64,000 nt of DNA from Microlunatus sagamiharensis (lineage in GTDB: Bacteria > Actinomycetota > Actinomycetes > Propionibacteriales > Propionibacteriaceae): assembly GCF_900105785.1 (NCBI RefSeq), contig NZ_LT629799.1, positions 930,001-994,000 of the forward strand. Direction: 5' to 3'. The notes under the pieces were generated by a model. That model did not search any database. It saw only the letters and a list, made by a program, of their open reading frames with translations, and had not been told where the DNA came from. The position numbers were made by a program, and so were the translations under genes. Numbering within the stretch: position 1 is the stretch's first letter; each line of letters opens with the position of its first letter. Shown piece by piece: positions 20,173 through 29,853 of this stretch.

Positions 20173-21030
20173 GTGCCCGAGCTCCCCGAGGTCGAGACCG
20201 TCCGCCGCGGCCTGGCCGGCCTCATCACCGGGCAGCGCGTCGAGCGGGTCAGCGTGCTGCACCCGCGCCCGGTGCGGCGCCACCTCGCCGGTCCCGACGA
20301 CTTCGCGGCGACGCTGACCGGGCGGACCTTCGTCGAGCCCGCCCGCCGCGGCAAGTACCTCTGGCTGCCGTTCGCCGACGGCGACGCCCTGCTCGCCCAC
20401 CTGGGCATGAGCGGGCAGTTCCGCCTCGACGCGCCCGAGGCGCCGCTCGCCCCCAACACCCGCGTGCTCTTCGACCTCGAGGGCGGTGCGCAGCTGCGCT
20501 TCGTCGACCAGCGGATGTTCGGTGGGCTGTCGCTGTCCGTCGGCGGGGCCGCGCTGCCGGCCGAGGTCGCCCACATCGGGCGCGACCCCTTCGACCCCGA
20601 GTTCGACCCGGTCGCGGTCGGGCGGCGGATCCGCGCGCGGCGCACCGGCGTCAAGCGCGCGCTGCTCGACCAGCAGGTCGTCTCCGGGATCGGCAACATC
20701 TACGCCGACGAGGCGCTGTGGCTGTCGCGCACGCACTACGCCCGCGGCACGTGGTCGCTGTCGGCGGCCAAGGTGGCGGAGGTGCTGGACGCGGCGACCA
20801 CGGTGATGGGCCGTGCCCTGCGGGCGGGCGGCACCTCCTTCGACGCGCTCTACGTCGACGTCAACGGCTCGAGCGGCTACTTCGACCGGGCCCTCGCCGT
20901 CTACGGCCAGGAGGGCCGGCCGTGCCCGCGGTGCGGCACGCCGGTGCGGCGCGAGCCGTTCATGAACCGTTCCTCGTTCCGCTGCCCGCGCTGCCAGCGC
21001 ACCCCGGTCGCGTCGGCGCGAGCCGCGTGA
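20173..21030 (+). CDS. mutM: Formamidopyrimidine-DNA glycosylase
   Basis: MutM/Fpg removes oxidised purines such as 8-oxoguanine. After start-codon processing, Pro2 and Glu3 (PELPEVET) form the active site, which fixes GTG 20173 as the start. Later landmarks are [27 protein letters not shown] and the C-terminal zinc finger CPRCGTP...CPRCQ. The protein is 285 aa. It follows rnc by 31 bp, as in mycobacteria and streptomycetes. Confidence 0.96.
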   Translation: MPELPEVETVRRGLAGLITGQRVERVSVLHPRPVRRHLAGPDDFAATLTGRTFVEPARRGKYLWLPFADGDALLAHLGMSGQFRLDAPEAPLAPNTRVLFDLEGGAQLRFVDQRMFGGLSLSVGGAALPAEVAHIGRDPFDPEFDPVAVGRRIRARRTGVKRALLDQQVVSGIGNIYADEALWLSRTHYARGTWSLSAAKVAEVLDAATTVMGRALRAGGTSFDALYVDVNGSSGYFDRALAVYGQEGRPCPRCGTPVRREPFMNRSSFRCPRCQRTPVASARAA

Positions 21031-21053
21031 GGGGCCCGCGCGGCGTGGCCGCT

Positions 21054-21073
21054 CGGGGGACCGGGAACCCCCG
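21054..21073 (+). terminator. Hairpin after mutM
   Basis: CGGGGG/CCCCCG, 6 bp with an 8-nt loop, 23 nt after the mutM stop and just before the TATCGT element of the next gene. Confidence 0.45.
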
Positions 21074-21082
21074 CCGCGGCAG

Positions 21083-21088
21083 TATCGT
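21083..21088 (+). promoter_or_regulatory. Candidate -10 element for the GtrA-like gene
   Basis: TATCGT ends 9 nt before GTG 21098, predicting a leader of two or three nucleotides. Confidence 0.4.
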
Positions 21089-21097
21089 CATCCCACT

Positions 21098-21745
21098 GTG
21101 AAACGCCTCGGCCACTACGTCTTCGTGCGCCACCGCCAGAACTGGAACCTGCTGTTCCGCTTCGGGCTGGTGGGCGGGTCGGGCGTGCTCGTGAACCTGC
21201 TGGTCCTCGTCGTCCTGCGGCGCACCGGGCCCCACTTCGACGACGTCCTCATCGACCTGCCGCTCACCAGCTTCAACATCCGCTGGTACCACCTCTACTC
21301 GACCATCGCCTTCCTCGTGGCGAACCTCTGGAACTTCCAGCTGAACCGGCACTTCACGTTCCGCAGCGCGAAGCACTCCGGGTGGTTCCGCGAGTACGGG
21401 CCCTTCCTCGCGGTCGGCTTCGTCGCCCAGCTCATCGGGCTGGGCCTGCTGACCCTGCTCATGCACCCCGGGTCCTTCCTGGCTCTCCCGCGCACGCTGC
21501 TGGACGACTCGAGCGGTCTGCGCAACCGCCTCTACTGGGCCCAGCTGATCGTCATCGTGGTCACCGTCCCGCTCTCGTTCGTGGTCAACAAGCTCTGGAC
21601 GTTCTCCTCCGTCCGCGGCGGTCAGCACCCGACGCTGACCGAGGAGGGTGTGGCCGAGGAGCACGACGGCACGACCCCCCCGCCGAGCCTGGCCACGACC
21701 GCGGCCGACCCGGCCCCGCGCACGGGCGGTCCCGGCACCCCCTGA
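21098..21745 (+). CDS. GtrA-like polytopic membrane protein
   Basis: A 215-aa GtrA/DPMS-family protein with four membrane segments (about 18-40, 68-90, 103-125, 150-172). The family landmarks are NFQLNRHFTF and VVNKLWTF. Members are thought to flip or supply polyprenyl-linked sugars for envelope glycans. The last 40 residues are Thr/Pro/Gly-rich and probably disordered. No glycosyltransferase is adjacent, so its partner is unknown. Confidence 0.85.
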   Translation: MKRLGHYVFVRHRQNWNLLFRFGLVGGSGVLVNLLVLVVLRRTGPHFDDVLIDLPLTSFNIRWYHLYSTIAFLVANLWNFQLNRHFTFRSAKHSGWFREYGPFLAVGFVAQLIGLGLLTLLMHPGSFLALPRTLLDDSSGLRNRLYWAQLIVIVVTVPLSFVVNKLWTFSSVRGGQHPTLTEEGVAEEHDGTTPPPSLATTAADPAPRTGGPGTP

Positions 21746-21969
21746 CCCGTCCGGCTCGCCGGTCGCCCGCCGCGTACGGACGGCGCCCGAGGCCGACGGG
21801 CGGCGCGCCGCGGGCGCTGCGGGCGCCGGTGCGCTGCGCGGCTTAGCCTGGCGTTTCCAGACCGGGGCCTTCCTCCGGTGGACCGCCGCCGCGGGTCACC
21901 GCCCCACCGGTCGTGCGGCCCGCCCGCACGGCCCGTCCACCCACCCCCTGTGGGTCGAGAGGCCGCCGC

Positions 21970-24900
21970 GTGTACCTGAAGAACCTCACCCTGCGCGGGT
22001 TCAAGTCGTTCGCCTCGGCGACGTCGCTGACCTTCGAGCCCGGCATCACCTGCGTGGTCGGGCCCAACGGGTCCGGCAAGTCCAACGTGGTCGACGCCCT
22101 GGCGTGGGTGATGGGCGAGCAGGGTGCCAAGTCGCTGCGCGGCGGCAAGATGGAGGACGTCATCTTCGCCGGCACCGCCGGCCGGGCGCCGCTCGGCCGC
22201 GCGGAGGTCGCGCTCACCATCGACAACACCGACGGCGCGCTGCCGCTGGAGTACACCGAGGTGACGATCTCGCGGACGATGTTCCGCAACGGCGGCTCGG
22301 AGTACGCCATCAACGGCCGGCCCGCCCGCCTCCTCGACGTCCAGGAGCTGCTGAGCGACTCCGGCATCGGCCGCGAGATGCACGTCATCGTCGGCCAGGG
22401 CCAGCTCGACACGATCCTGCAGGCGACCCCGGAGGTGCGCCGCGGCTTCGTCGAGGAGGCGGCCGGCGTCCTCAAGCACCGCAAGCGCAAGGAGAAGGCG
22501 CTCCGCAAGCTGGAGGCCTGCGAGGGCAACCTCGAGCGGCTGTCGGACCTGCTGACCGAGATCCGCCGCCAGCTCAAGCCGTTGGGCCGTCAGGCGGAGG
22601 TCGCCCGCAAGGCCGCCGTCGTGCAGGCCGAGGCCCGCGACGCCCGCGCCCGGCTGCTCGCCGACGACCTCGTCCAGGCCACCCTCGCGCTGGAGTCCGA
22701 GGTGGCGGGCGCCGAGGCGCTGCTGGCCCGGCGCGGGTCGCTGGAGACGGCGCTCGCCCAGGCCCGCGAGTCCGAGGCGGCCGCCGAGGAGCGGCTGCGC
22801 GAGGCGACCCCGCGGCTGACCCGCGCGCAGGAGACCTGGTACGCCCTGGCCGGTCTCCGCGAGCGCGTCACCAGCACGATCTCGATCGCCACCGAGCGGG
22901 TGCGGCACGCCAGCGACCAGCCCGACGAGGTGCGCACCGGCCGCGACCCCGAGGCGCTCGAGCGCGAGGCCGAGGCGGTCGCCGCGCAGGAGGCGGACCT
23001 GCTCGCCGAGGTCGCCCGCCGCTCGGCCGCCCTGGCCGAGGCCACGGCGGCGAGGGCCGCCGCCGAGGAGGCGCACCGCGCCGAGGAGCAGCGCTACGCC
23101 GCCCTCGTGCGCGCGGCGGCCGACCGGCGCGAGGGTCTCGTCCGCCTCCACGGCCAGGTCGAGGCGCTGCGCAGCCGCGGGGAGGCCGCCGACGCCGAGC
23201 TCGAACGGCTCGCGACCGCGCGCGGCGAGGCCGAGCGTCGGGCGGAGGAGGCGACGCTGGCCTTCACCGCCCTCGAGTCGCGCATCGCCGGGCTCGACGA
23301 CGGCGAGCTGGGCCTGGACAGCCAGTACGAGGAGGCCGCCGCCGCGCTGGAGGCCGTGGAGGTCCGCCGCCGCGAGCTGCGCGAGGCCGAGACGGCGGCC
23401 GCCCAGGAGCGGGCCGCGCTCGCCGCCCGGGTCGACGCGCTCGGGCTCGGCCTGCAGCGCAAGGACGCCGCGGCCGCCCTGCTCGCCGAGGGCTCGACCG
23501 TGACCGGCCTGCTCGGCTCGCTCTCGACGCTGCTGCGGGTGGAGCCCGGGCTGGAGACCGCGGTCGCCGCCGCCCTGGGCACGCTCGCCGACGCCGTCGC
23601 GGTCGAGGGGCTCGACACCGCCTTCGCCGCCGTCGACCACCTGAAGACCGAGGACCTCGGGCGGGCCGGGCTGCTCGTCGTGGGAGCACCCACCCCGATC
23701 CGGTCGGAGGACCGCGACGGGGCCGACGTGCTTCCCGACGGCTCACGCTGGGCCACCGACGTCGTCCAGGCGCCCGAGCCCCTCCGGCCGGCCCTCGCCC
23801 GCGCCCTGCACCTGGTCGCCGTCGTCGAGGACCTCGCGGCGGCCCGGTCGTTCGTCCAGGCGCGGCCCGAGGTCACCGCCGTCACGCGCGCCGGGGACGT
23901 GGTCGCCGCGCACCTGGTGTCCGGCGGGTCGAGCGCGCAGCCGTCGCTGCTCGAGGCGCAGGCCGCGCTCGACGAGGCCGGGGAGCGGCTCGCCGCCGCC
24001 GAGCACACGCTCGAGCGCCTGCGCTTCACGCGGGCGGGTGTCGAGGACGAGCACCGCGACGCCGCCGAGGCCGTCGAGGTCGCGCTGGCCCGCCTGCACG
24101 AGTCGGACGCGGTGATGTCCGCCCTGGCCGAGGAGCTCGGCCAGCGCAGCGCGCAGGCCCGCGGCTCGAGCGCCGAGGCGGGCCGGCTGGGCCAGGCCAT
24201 CGAGCAGGCCCGGGGGACCCACGCCGAGGACGCCGCGCGCCTCGTGGCGCTGCAGGAGCGCCTCGCCGCAGCCGAGGAGCCCACGGGGGACGAGGAGCCC
24301 GACCCGGCGCAGCGCGACGCGCTGGGGGAGCGCGCCCGCCTGGCCCGGGCCGGCGAGATGGACGCGCGGCTCGCCCTGCGGACCCAGGAGGAGCGGGCCC
24401 GGGCCCTGTCCGGCCGGGCCGACACGCTGCGACGGGCCGCGCGGGCGGAGCGCGACTCGCGGGCCAAGGCGCACGCCCGGCGCGAGCGGATGCAGCGCGA
24501 GGCGCGGACGGCGGCCGCCGTCCGGCTCGGCGCCGAGCACCTGCTCGTCCTCGTCGACCACTCCCTGGCCCGGGCGGCCGTGCAGCGCACGGAGGTCGAG
24601 GCCGTGCGCGCGGACGCCGACGCGACCCTCCGGGACCTCCGTGGGCGGGTGCGCGCGCTGGCGGCCGAGCTCGAGACGCTGGTGAACGAGGCGCACCGCG
24701 ACGAGATGGCGCGCACCGAGCAGCGGCTCCGGGTGGAGAACCTCGTCGAGAAGGCCGCCGCGGAGCTGGCCCTCGACCCGGAGGTCCTGGTCGCCGAGTT
24801 CGGCCCCGACCAGCTGGTGCCCGTGCTGACCCGCGCGGACGGGACGGCGCTGCCCGCTCCTGAGGAACTCGCCGAGGGCGAGGAGCTCCCGGCACCGCGA

Positions 24901-25572
24901 CCGTACGTCCGCGAGGAGCAGGCCACCCGGCTGCGCAAGGCCGAGCGCGCGCTGTCGGTGCTCGGCCGGGTCAACCCGCTCGCGCTCGAGGAGTTCGACG
25001 CGATGGAGGAGCGGCACCGCTTCCTCGCCGAGCAGCTGGAGGACCTGCGGCGCACCCGCAAGGACCTCGTCGACATCATCGCCGACGTCGACGCGCGGGT
25101 GCAGCAGGTCTTCGCCGAGGCGTACGCCGACGTCGAGGTCGCCTTCGCCCGCGTCTTCTCCCGGCTCTTCCCGGGCGGTGAGGGCCGGCTGGTGCTGACC
25201 GAGCCGGGCGACTGGCTGACCACCGGCATCGACGTCGAGGCGCGCCCTGCGGGCAAGAAGGTCAAGCGGCTCTCGCTGCTGTCCGGCGGGGAGCGCTCGC
25301 TCGTGGCCGTCGCGTTCCTGGTGTCGCTGTTCATCGCCCGGCCGAGCCCGTTCTACATCCTCGACGAGGTCGAGGCGGCGCTGGACGACACCAACCTCGG
25401 CCGGCTGCTCGACATCTACACCGAGCTGCGGGCCAGCAGCCAGCTCCTGGTCATCACCCACCAGAAGCGCACGATGGAGGTCGCCGACGCGCTCTACGGC
25501 GTCACGATGCGCGGCGACGGGGTCTCGGCGGTGATCTCGCAGCGGCTCCGGGAGGCCGAGGCGGTCGCCTAG
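21970..25572 (+). CDS. smc: Chromosome segregation ATPase SMC
   Basis: Structural maintenance of chromosomes protein, the condensin ATPase that compacts and segregates DNA with ScpAB. The 1200-aa protein begins VYLKNLTLRGFKSF. It has Walker A GPNGSGKS at 31-38, two long coiled coils flanking a hinge at about 500-690, signature LSGGERS near 1104 and Walker B FYILDEVEAALDD near 1130. GTG 21970 is the only start that gives a correct N-terminus. The 224-bp region upstream shows no clear promoter. ftsY follows about 770 bp later, after small genes. Confidence 0.97.
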   Translation: MYLKNLTLRGFKSFASATSLTFEPGITCVVGPNGSGKSNVVDALAWVMGEQGAKSLRGGKMEDVIFAGTAGRAPLGRAEVALTIDNTDGALPLEYTEVTISRTMFRNGGSEYAINGRPARLLDVQELLSDSGIGREMHVIVGQGQLDTILQATPEVRRGFVEEAAGVLKHRKRKEKALRKLEACEGNLERLSDLLTEIRRQLKPLGRQAEVARKAAVVQAEARDARARLLADDLVQATLALESEVAGAEALLARRGSLETALAQARESEAAAEERLREATPRLTRAQETWYALAGLRERVTSTISIATERVRHASDQPDEVRTGRDPEALEREAEAVAAQEADLLAEVARRSAALAEATAARAAAEEAHRAEEQRYAALVRAAADRREGLVRLHGQVEALRSRGEAADAELERLATARGEAERRAEEATLAFTALESRIAGLDDGELGLDSQYEEAAAALEAVEVRRRELREAETAAAQERAALAARVDALGLGLQRKDAAAALLAEGSTVTGLLGSLSTLLRVEPGLETAVAAALGTLADAVAVEGLDTAFAAVDHLKTEDLGRAGLLVVGAPTPIRSEDRDGADVLPDGSRWATDVVQAPEPLRPALARALHLVAVVEDLAAARSFVQARPEVTAVTRAGDVVAAHLVSGGSSAQPSLLEAQAALDEAGERLAAAEHTLERLRFTRAGVEDEHRDAAEAVEVALARLHESDAVMSALAEELGQRSAQARGSSAEAGRLGQAIEQARGTHAEDAARLVALQERLAAAEEPTGDEEPDPAQRDALGERARLARAGEMDARLALRTQEERARALSGRADTLRRAARAERDSRAKAHARRERMQREARTAAAVRLGAEHLLVLVDHSLARAAVQRTEVEAVRADADATLRDLRGRVRALAAELETLVNEAHRDEMARTEQRLRVENLVEKAAAELALDPEVLVAEFGPDQLVPVLTRADGTALPAPEELAEGEELPAPRPYVREEQATRLRKAERALSVLGRVNPLALEEFDAMEERHRFLAEQLEDLRRTRKDLVDIIADVDARVQQVFAEAYADVEVAFARVFSRLFPGGEGRLVLTEPGDWLTTGIDVEARPAGKKVKRLSLLSGGERSLVAVAFLVSLFIARPSPFYILDEVEAALDDTNLGRLLDIYTELRASSQLLVITHQKRTMEVADALYGVTMRGDGVSAVISQRLREAEAVA

Positions 25573-25609
25573 AGGTCCGACCGGTGATCCGCCGGTCGCA
25601 CGGGCCCGC

Positions 25610-25840
25610 CTACGGCGCCGACGAGGTGACGCGGTGCCGGGCGCGGGCCCCGGCGACGAGCACCACGAGGCCGATCAGCAGCCAGACGCCGGAGCCCGCC
25701 ACCGCGGAGACCCGGCCGTCGAGCAGGCCAACGACGACGCCGACCACCCCGACCACGGTCAGGACGACGCCGACGACGACCGCCAGCGTGTCGCGCCGGA
25801 GGCGCTCGTCCCGGCTCGTGCCCTGCTCGTCGTCGACCAC
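25610..25840 (-). CDS. Small two-helix membrane protein, 76 aa
   Basis: Not assigned. GTG 25840 was chosen because TACCGT lies exactly 6 nt upstream, a leaderless arrangement. A hydrophilic N-terminus of about 18 residues is followed by two hydrophobic segments (LAVVVGVVLTVVGVVGVVVG and VWLLIGLVVLVAGA) and a short basic tail. It converges with smc. The frame is open further upstream with no start support. Confidence 0.65.
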   Translation of the reverse strand: MVDDEQGTSRDERLRRDTLAVVVGVVLTVVGVVGVVVGLLDGRVSAVAGSGVWLLIGLVVLVAGARARHRVTSSAP

Positions 25841-25846
25841 GGGACC

Positions 25847-25852
25847 ACGGTA
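25847..25852 (-). promoter_or_regulatory. -10 element of leaderless 76-aa gene
   Basis: Minus-strand TACCGT, then GGTCCC (6 nt), then GTG 25840. The spacer and box resemble those of recG (TACGGT-GGTCCC-GTG). Confidence 0.5.
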
Positions 25853-26008
25853 GGGCGCGTCGTTATCGATTCGAGAGGCGGCGCGACGGCGTGTCCGGGC
25901 CGGGCCCCGGCGGCGGGCGACGGACGATCTCGAGGTCGGCGCCACCGGCGTCGACGCACGGCAGTTCCTTCCCCGGAACACCTGACTGTCGAGAGAGGTC
26001 GACGACCC

Positions 26009-26038
26009 ATGCCCGCCTTCCCCCGTACCGCCGCATGA
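26009..26038 (+). CDS. Possible 9-residue leader peptide (uORF)
   Basis: ATG 26009 opens a nine-codon frame (MPAFPRTAA) whose TGA overlaps the ATG of the next gene by 4 nt (ATGA). A purine tract, GAGAGAGG, lies 10 nt upstream. No other ribosome-binding site is visible for the downstream gene, so re-initiation from this frame is plausible. It is too short to be certain. Confidence 0.35.
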   Translation: MPAFPRTAA

Positions 26039-26247
26039 CCGCCATCGTCGTCGCGAGCCTGCTGCTCCTCACCCTGGTCGTCGCCATCGTGGGCGTCGTC
26101 GTCGTCGGCCTCGAGGGCCGCGGCGTCGCCCGGCTGCCCCGGCTGGCCCCGCGCCTGCGCCGCGCGGCGCGCCACCTGAACGGGGAGGCCACGCCGCCGC
26201 CCGCGTTCCTGCGCCTGCTGCGCCGCCTGCACGTCATCACCGGCTGA
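26035..26247 (+). CDS. Small single-pass membrane protein, 70 aa
   Basis: Not assigned. ATG 26035 is followed almost at once by a membrane helix (IVVASLLLLTLVVAIVGVVVV) and then a strongly basic, Arg/Leu-rich tail of about 45 residues that would lie in the cytoplasm. It may be translated by coupling to the nine-codon frame at 26009. It lies between smc and ftsY. The layout suits a small membrane adaptor, but no function can be named. Confidence 0.6.
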   Translation: MTAIVVASLLLLTLVVAIVGVVVVGLEGRGVARLPRLAPRLRRAARHLNGEATPPPAFLRLLRRLHVITG

Positions 26248-26331
26248 GCGGTCGCGGCACACCTCCGACCGACCGCTCGCGCGGGGCCCGACCGCCCGGC
26301 GCGAGCGGGCGGGAGGCCCACCGGCCGCCCC

Positions 26332-26337
26332 TAGGAT
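26332..26337 (+). promoter_or_regulatory. -10 element of leaderless ftsY
   Basis: TAGGAT, then GAGCCG (6 nt), then GTG 26344. Confidence 0.55.
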
Positions 26338-26343
26338 GAGCCG

Positions 26344-27537
26344 GTGACAGGCACAGAGCTCTGGTACGTCGCGGGCGCCATCCTCGTGGCCGCGTTCCTC
26401 GTCGTCGGCCTCGTGGCCGGCACGCGGCGACGCGCGCTGCGCCGGGGGAGCGACACCCGCTCGATCACCGGTGCCCCCGGGCACGCGGGCACGGACGACG
26501 CCGAGGGCGCGCGTGCGGGTTCGGTGGACCTGCTCGAGCGGCCCGGCACCGAGGCGCCCGAGTCCGTCGAGGTCGAGCCGACGATCCCGCCGCTCGTCCA
26601 CGAGCGCCCCGAGACCGCCGAGAGCCGCCTCGCCCGGCTGCGCCGGCGCCTGGCCGGCCGCGACAGCGCGCTCAGCCGCGGCCTGTTGATGATCATCAGC
26701 CGCGACCGGATCGACGAGCAGACGTGGGAGGACTTCGAGGACGTCCTCATCGCCTCCGACCTCGGGGTCGGGCCGACCACGGAGCTGGTCGAGAAGCTCC
26801 GGACGCGCTTCCGCGTCGAGGACGTGTCCTCGCCCGAGCAGGCGCGGGCCGTGCTGCGCGAGGAGCTGCTGGCCCTGGTCGACCCGACGATGGATCGCTC
26901 GCTGGCCACCACCCGCGGCGAGCAGCCGGCGATCGTCATGGTCGTGGGCGTCAACGGGACGGGCAAGACGACCACGGTCGGCAAGCTCGCCCGGGTGCTC
27001 GTGTCCGAGGACAAGGACGTGCTGCTCGGTGCGGCGGACACGTTCCGCGCGGCGGCCGCGGACCAGCTCGAGACCTGGGGCGACCGCGTCGGCGTCCGGA
27101 CCATCCGCGGCGCCGAGGGGGCCGACCCGGCCAGCGTGGCCTTCGAGGCCGCGCGCACGGGCGTCGAGCAGGAGGTCGACGTGGTCATCATCGACACCGC
27201 CGGCCGGCTGCACACCAAGACGGGCCTGATGGACGAGCTGGGCAAGGTCAAGCGCGTGGTCGAGCGCCAGGCGCCGGTCGGCGAGGTGCTGCTCGTGCTC
27301 GACGCCACCACGGGCCAGAACGGGCTCACGCAGGCCCGCATCTTCCGCGACGTGGTGCAGGTGACGGGGCTCGTGCTCACCAAGCTCGACGGCAGCGCCA
27401 AGGGCGGCATCGTCGTCCAGGTGCAGCGCGAGCTCGGCGTGCCGGTCAAGCTCGTCGGCCTCGGCGAGGGCGTGGACGACCTGGCGCCCTTCGACGCCGA
27501 GGTCTTCGTCGACGCGCTGCTCGAGCCCGCCTCCTAG
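26344..27537 (+). CDS. ftsY: Signal recognition particle receptor FtsY
   Basis: FtsY docks the Ffh-ribosome complex at the membrane. The 397-aa protein has an N-terminal membrane helix (about 7-27), usual in actinobacteria, then an acidic linker and the NG GTPase domain. GTPase motifs are GVNGTGKTT (about 201-209), DTFRAAAADQL, DTAGRLHTK (about 284) and TKLDGSAKGG (about 346). The start is leaderless. Its partner ffh is 3.2 kb downstream. Confidence 0.97.
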   Translation: MTGTELWYVAGAILVAAFLVVGLVAGTRRRALRRGSDTRSITGAPGHAGTDDAEGARAGSVDLLERPGTEAPESVEVEPTIPPLVHERPETAESRLARLRRRLAGRDSALSRGLLMIISRDRIDEQTWEDFEDVLIASDLGVGPTTELVEKLRTRFRVEDVSSPEQARAVLREELLALVDPTMDRSLATTRGEQPAIVMVVGVNGTGKTTTVGKLARVLVSEDKDVLLGAADTFRAAAADQLETWGDRVGVRTIRGAEGADPASVAFEAARTGVEQEVDVVIIDTAGRLHTKTGLMDELGKVKRVVERQAPVGEVLLVLDATTGQNGLTQARIFRDVVQVTGLVLTKLDGSAKGGIVVQVQRELGVPVKLVGLGEGVDDLAPFDAEVFVDALLEPAS

Positions 27538-27539
27538 GC

Positions 27540-27618
27540 CGGCGGTGGGGTGCGCGCGGGTCGTGCTGTCGTGGCGGGCATGATCCGCTCCCGCGTCCTG
27601 CTGCCGACCCCACTGCCG
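27540..27618 (+). promoter_or_regulatory. Long-range stem ending on a start codon
   Basis: CGGCGGTGGGG (27540-27550) can pair with CCCCACTGCCG (27608-27618) over 11 bp including one G-U pair. The right arm ends on the G of GTG 27618. It may sequester the start or act as an ftsY terminator. This is inference only. Confidence 0.3.
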
Positions 27619-28832
27619 TGAGCGGGCGCGAGCTCGACCTCGTGCTGCTCGGGGCCACCGGCTTCGTCGGCCGGCTCACCGCCGCCCACCTCGCGCGCTC
27701 CGCCCCGGCGGGCACGCGGGTCGCGCTGGCCGGGCGCTCGTCCGGGCGGCTGCAGGCGCTGCGCGACGACCTCGGCGAGGCGGCGGCGTCCTGGGAGCTG
27801 CGGACGACCGACGTGACCGACGAGCGCGCCCTCGACCGGCTCGCCGAGCAGACCACGGTGCTCGCGACGACCGTCGGGCCGTACGCGCGCTGGGGGCTCC
27901 CGGTCGTCCGGGCCTGCGTCGACCGCGGCACCCACTACGCCGACCTCACCGGCGAGACCCTCTTCGTGCGCGACAGCGTCGCCGCCGCGCACGAGGCGGC
28001 GCAGGCGTCGGGGGCGCGGGTCGTGCACTCCTGCGGCTTCGACTCGGTGCCCTCCGACCTCGGGGTGCGGCTCGTGGCCGACGCCGCGGCAGTGGACGGC
28101 GAGGGCACGCCGGGCGTGACGAGGTTGCACGTGGTGTCGATGCGGGGCGGGTTCAGCGGCGGCACCATCGACTCCGGTCGCCAGCAGCAGATCGCCACCG
28201 CCGGTCGGCCCGACCTGCGCCGGGTCGTCGCCGACCCGGAGGCCCTCGTGGGCGCGAATCCCTCCGGCCGCGTCCGCCGCGGGCACCCGACGCTGCACCG
28301 CGACGCCGGGCGTGGCGTCTGGACGGGCCCCTTCGTCATGGGCGGCTACAACCGCCAGGTCGTCCTGCGCACGGACGCGTTGCGCGGCTGGGCGTACGGG
28401 CCGGACTTCGACTACCGCGAGATGGTCGACACCCGGCCCGGTCCGGTGGGGCTGGTCGCCGCGGCCGCGCTCGCGGGCGGGACCGCCGCGCTCATGGGCG
28501 GGCTGTCCTTCGCCCCGACCCGCGGCGTGCTCGACCGGGTGCTGCCCTCACCCGGCGAGGGGCCGAGCGACCGGGTACGCGCCGGCGAGCGGTTCCGGGT
28601 CGAGGTCGAGACCACGACCACGACAGGCGCGCGCTACGTCGCCACGGTCGCCGCGCCGTACGACCCGGGCTACGACGGGACGGCGGTCATGCTCGGTGAG
28701 GCCGCGCTGGCGCTCGCGCTGGACGACCTGCCCGAAGCCGCCGGGGTGCTGACCCCCATGACGGGGGTCGGGCCGCAGCTCGCCGAGCGGCTGCGGGCCC
28801 ACCGCTTCGAGGTGGGGGTGCGCCGGGCCTGA
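27618..28832 (+). CDS. Saccharopine dehydrogenase-like NAD(P)-binding reductase
   Basis: A 404-aa protein of the saccharopine dehydrogenase/trans-acting enoyl reductase-like family common in actinobacteria. The N-terminal Rossmann motif is LLGATGFVGRLTA (about 8-20), followed by TVGPYARWG, GTHYADLTGET and HSCGFDSVPSDLG, all hallmark segments of the group. A hydrophobic patch (LVAAAALAGGTAALMGG) near 280-297 suggests membrane or lipid contact. In mycobacteria a relative acts in complex-lipid synthesis. The true substrate here is unknown. Confidence 0.8.
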   Translation: MSGRELDLVLLGATGFVGRLTAAHLARSAPAGTRVALAGRSSGRLQALRDDLGEAAASWELRTTDVTDERALDRLAEQTTVLATTVGPYARWGLPVVRACVDRGTHYADLTGETLFVRDSVAAAHEAAQASGARVVHSCGFDSVPSDLGVRLVADAAAVDGEGTPGVTRLHVVSMRGGFSGGTIDSGRQQQIATAGRPDLRRVVADPEALVGANPSGRVRRGHPTLHRDAGRGVWTGPFVMGGYNRQVVLRTDALRGWAYGPDFDYREMVDTRPGPVGLVAAAALAGGTAALMGGLSFAPTRGVLDRVLPSPGEGPSDRVRAGERFRVEVETTTTTGARYVATVAAPYDPGYDGTAVMLGEAALALALDDLPEAAGVLTPMTGVGPQLAERLRAHRFEVGVRRA

Positions 28833-28864
28833 CGCCCCGGCGCGCGCCCCCGGCTCGGGGCGGG

Positions 28865-28867
<3 letters not shown>
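28830..28867. terminator. Shared convergent hairpin embedding both stop codons
   Basis: TGACGCCCCG (28830-28839) pairs with CGGGGCGGGTCA (28856-28867) with a 2-nt bulge. The outer TGA is the stop of the upstream gene, and the outer TCA is the complement of the stop of ohr on the other strand. Confidence 0.5.
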
Positions 28868-29299
<432 letters not shown>

Positions 29300-29346
29300 G
29301 CTGAGCGCAACCACGGCGGGGCCCGCGGGCTTCCCGAGGGGCGTGA

Positions 29347-29844
29347 TCAGGCCGGGAGCCGGCGGGCGAGGCAGACGATGCCGGGCGAGGCGGCCCAGTG
29401 GCCGAAGGGCGGGACGTCGGTGTAGCCGCAGGCGCGGTAGAAGGCGACGGCGTCGGTCTGGATCCCGCCGGTCGAGAGCACCATCACGTCGGCGCCGTAC
29501 GCCGCCGCCGTCGACTCCAGCTCGGCGAGCAGCGCACGGGCGATGCCGCGGTGCCGGGCGGAGGCGCGCGTGTACATCCGGCGGATCTCGGCCGGGCGCT
29601 CCCCGCCGAGCGCGTCGACCGGTGCGATGCGGCGCCACCCGGCCATCCCGACGGGCTCGCCGTCGAGGCGGGCCAGCAGGAACAGCCCCGCCGGTGGGGT
29701 GAGCTCGGCGTCGGTCAGCGGCGAGTCGTCGGGACCGCCGTAGATCGCGCGGTAGTAGGCCTGCACCTCCTCGGTGAGCGTGACGACGTCGGGGTCGGCG
29801 TACGTCACGCGCTCCAGGGTGGGCGCGGCGTCATCGATCGGCAC
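29347..29844 (-). CDS. GNAT-family N-acetyltransferase
   Basis: A 165-aa acetyltransferase with acetyl-CoA motif ARHRGIARALLAELE near residue 96 and the RRMYTRASAR strand before it. The C-terminal AVAFYRACGYTDVPPFGHW is usual for the family. The substrate is unknown. The start is GTG 29844, with TAAGCA exactly 6 nt upstream on the minus strand and an overlapping AGGAG, so both leaderless and classical initiation are possible. It begins 9 nt after the upstream gene ends. Confidence 0.85.
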   Translation of the reverse strand: MPIDDAAPTLERVTYADPDVVTLTEEVQAYYRAIYGGPDDSPLTDAELTPPAGLFLLARLDGEPVGMAGWRRIAPVDALGGERPAEIRRMYTRASARHRGIARALLAELESTAAAYGADVMVLSTGGIQTDAVAFYRACGYTDVPPFGHWAASPGIVCLARRLPA

Positions 29845-29853
29845 GGCTCCTGC

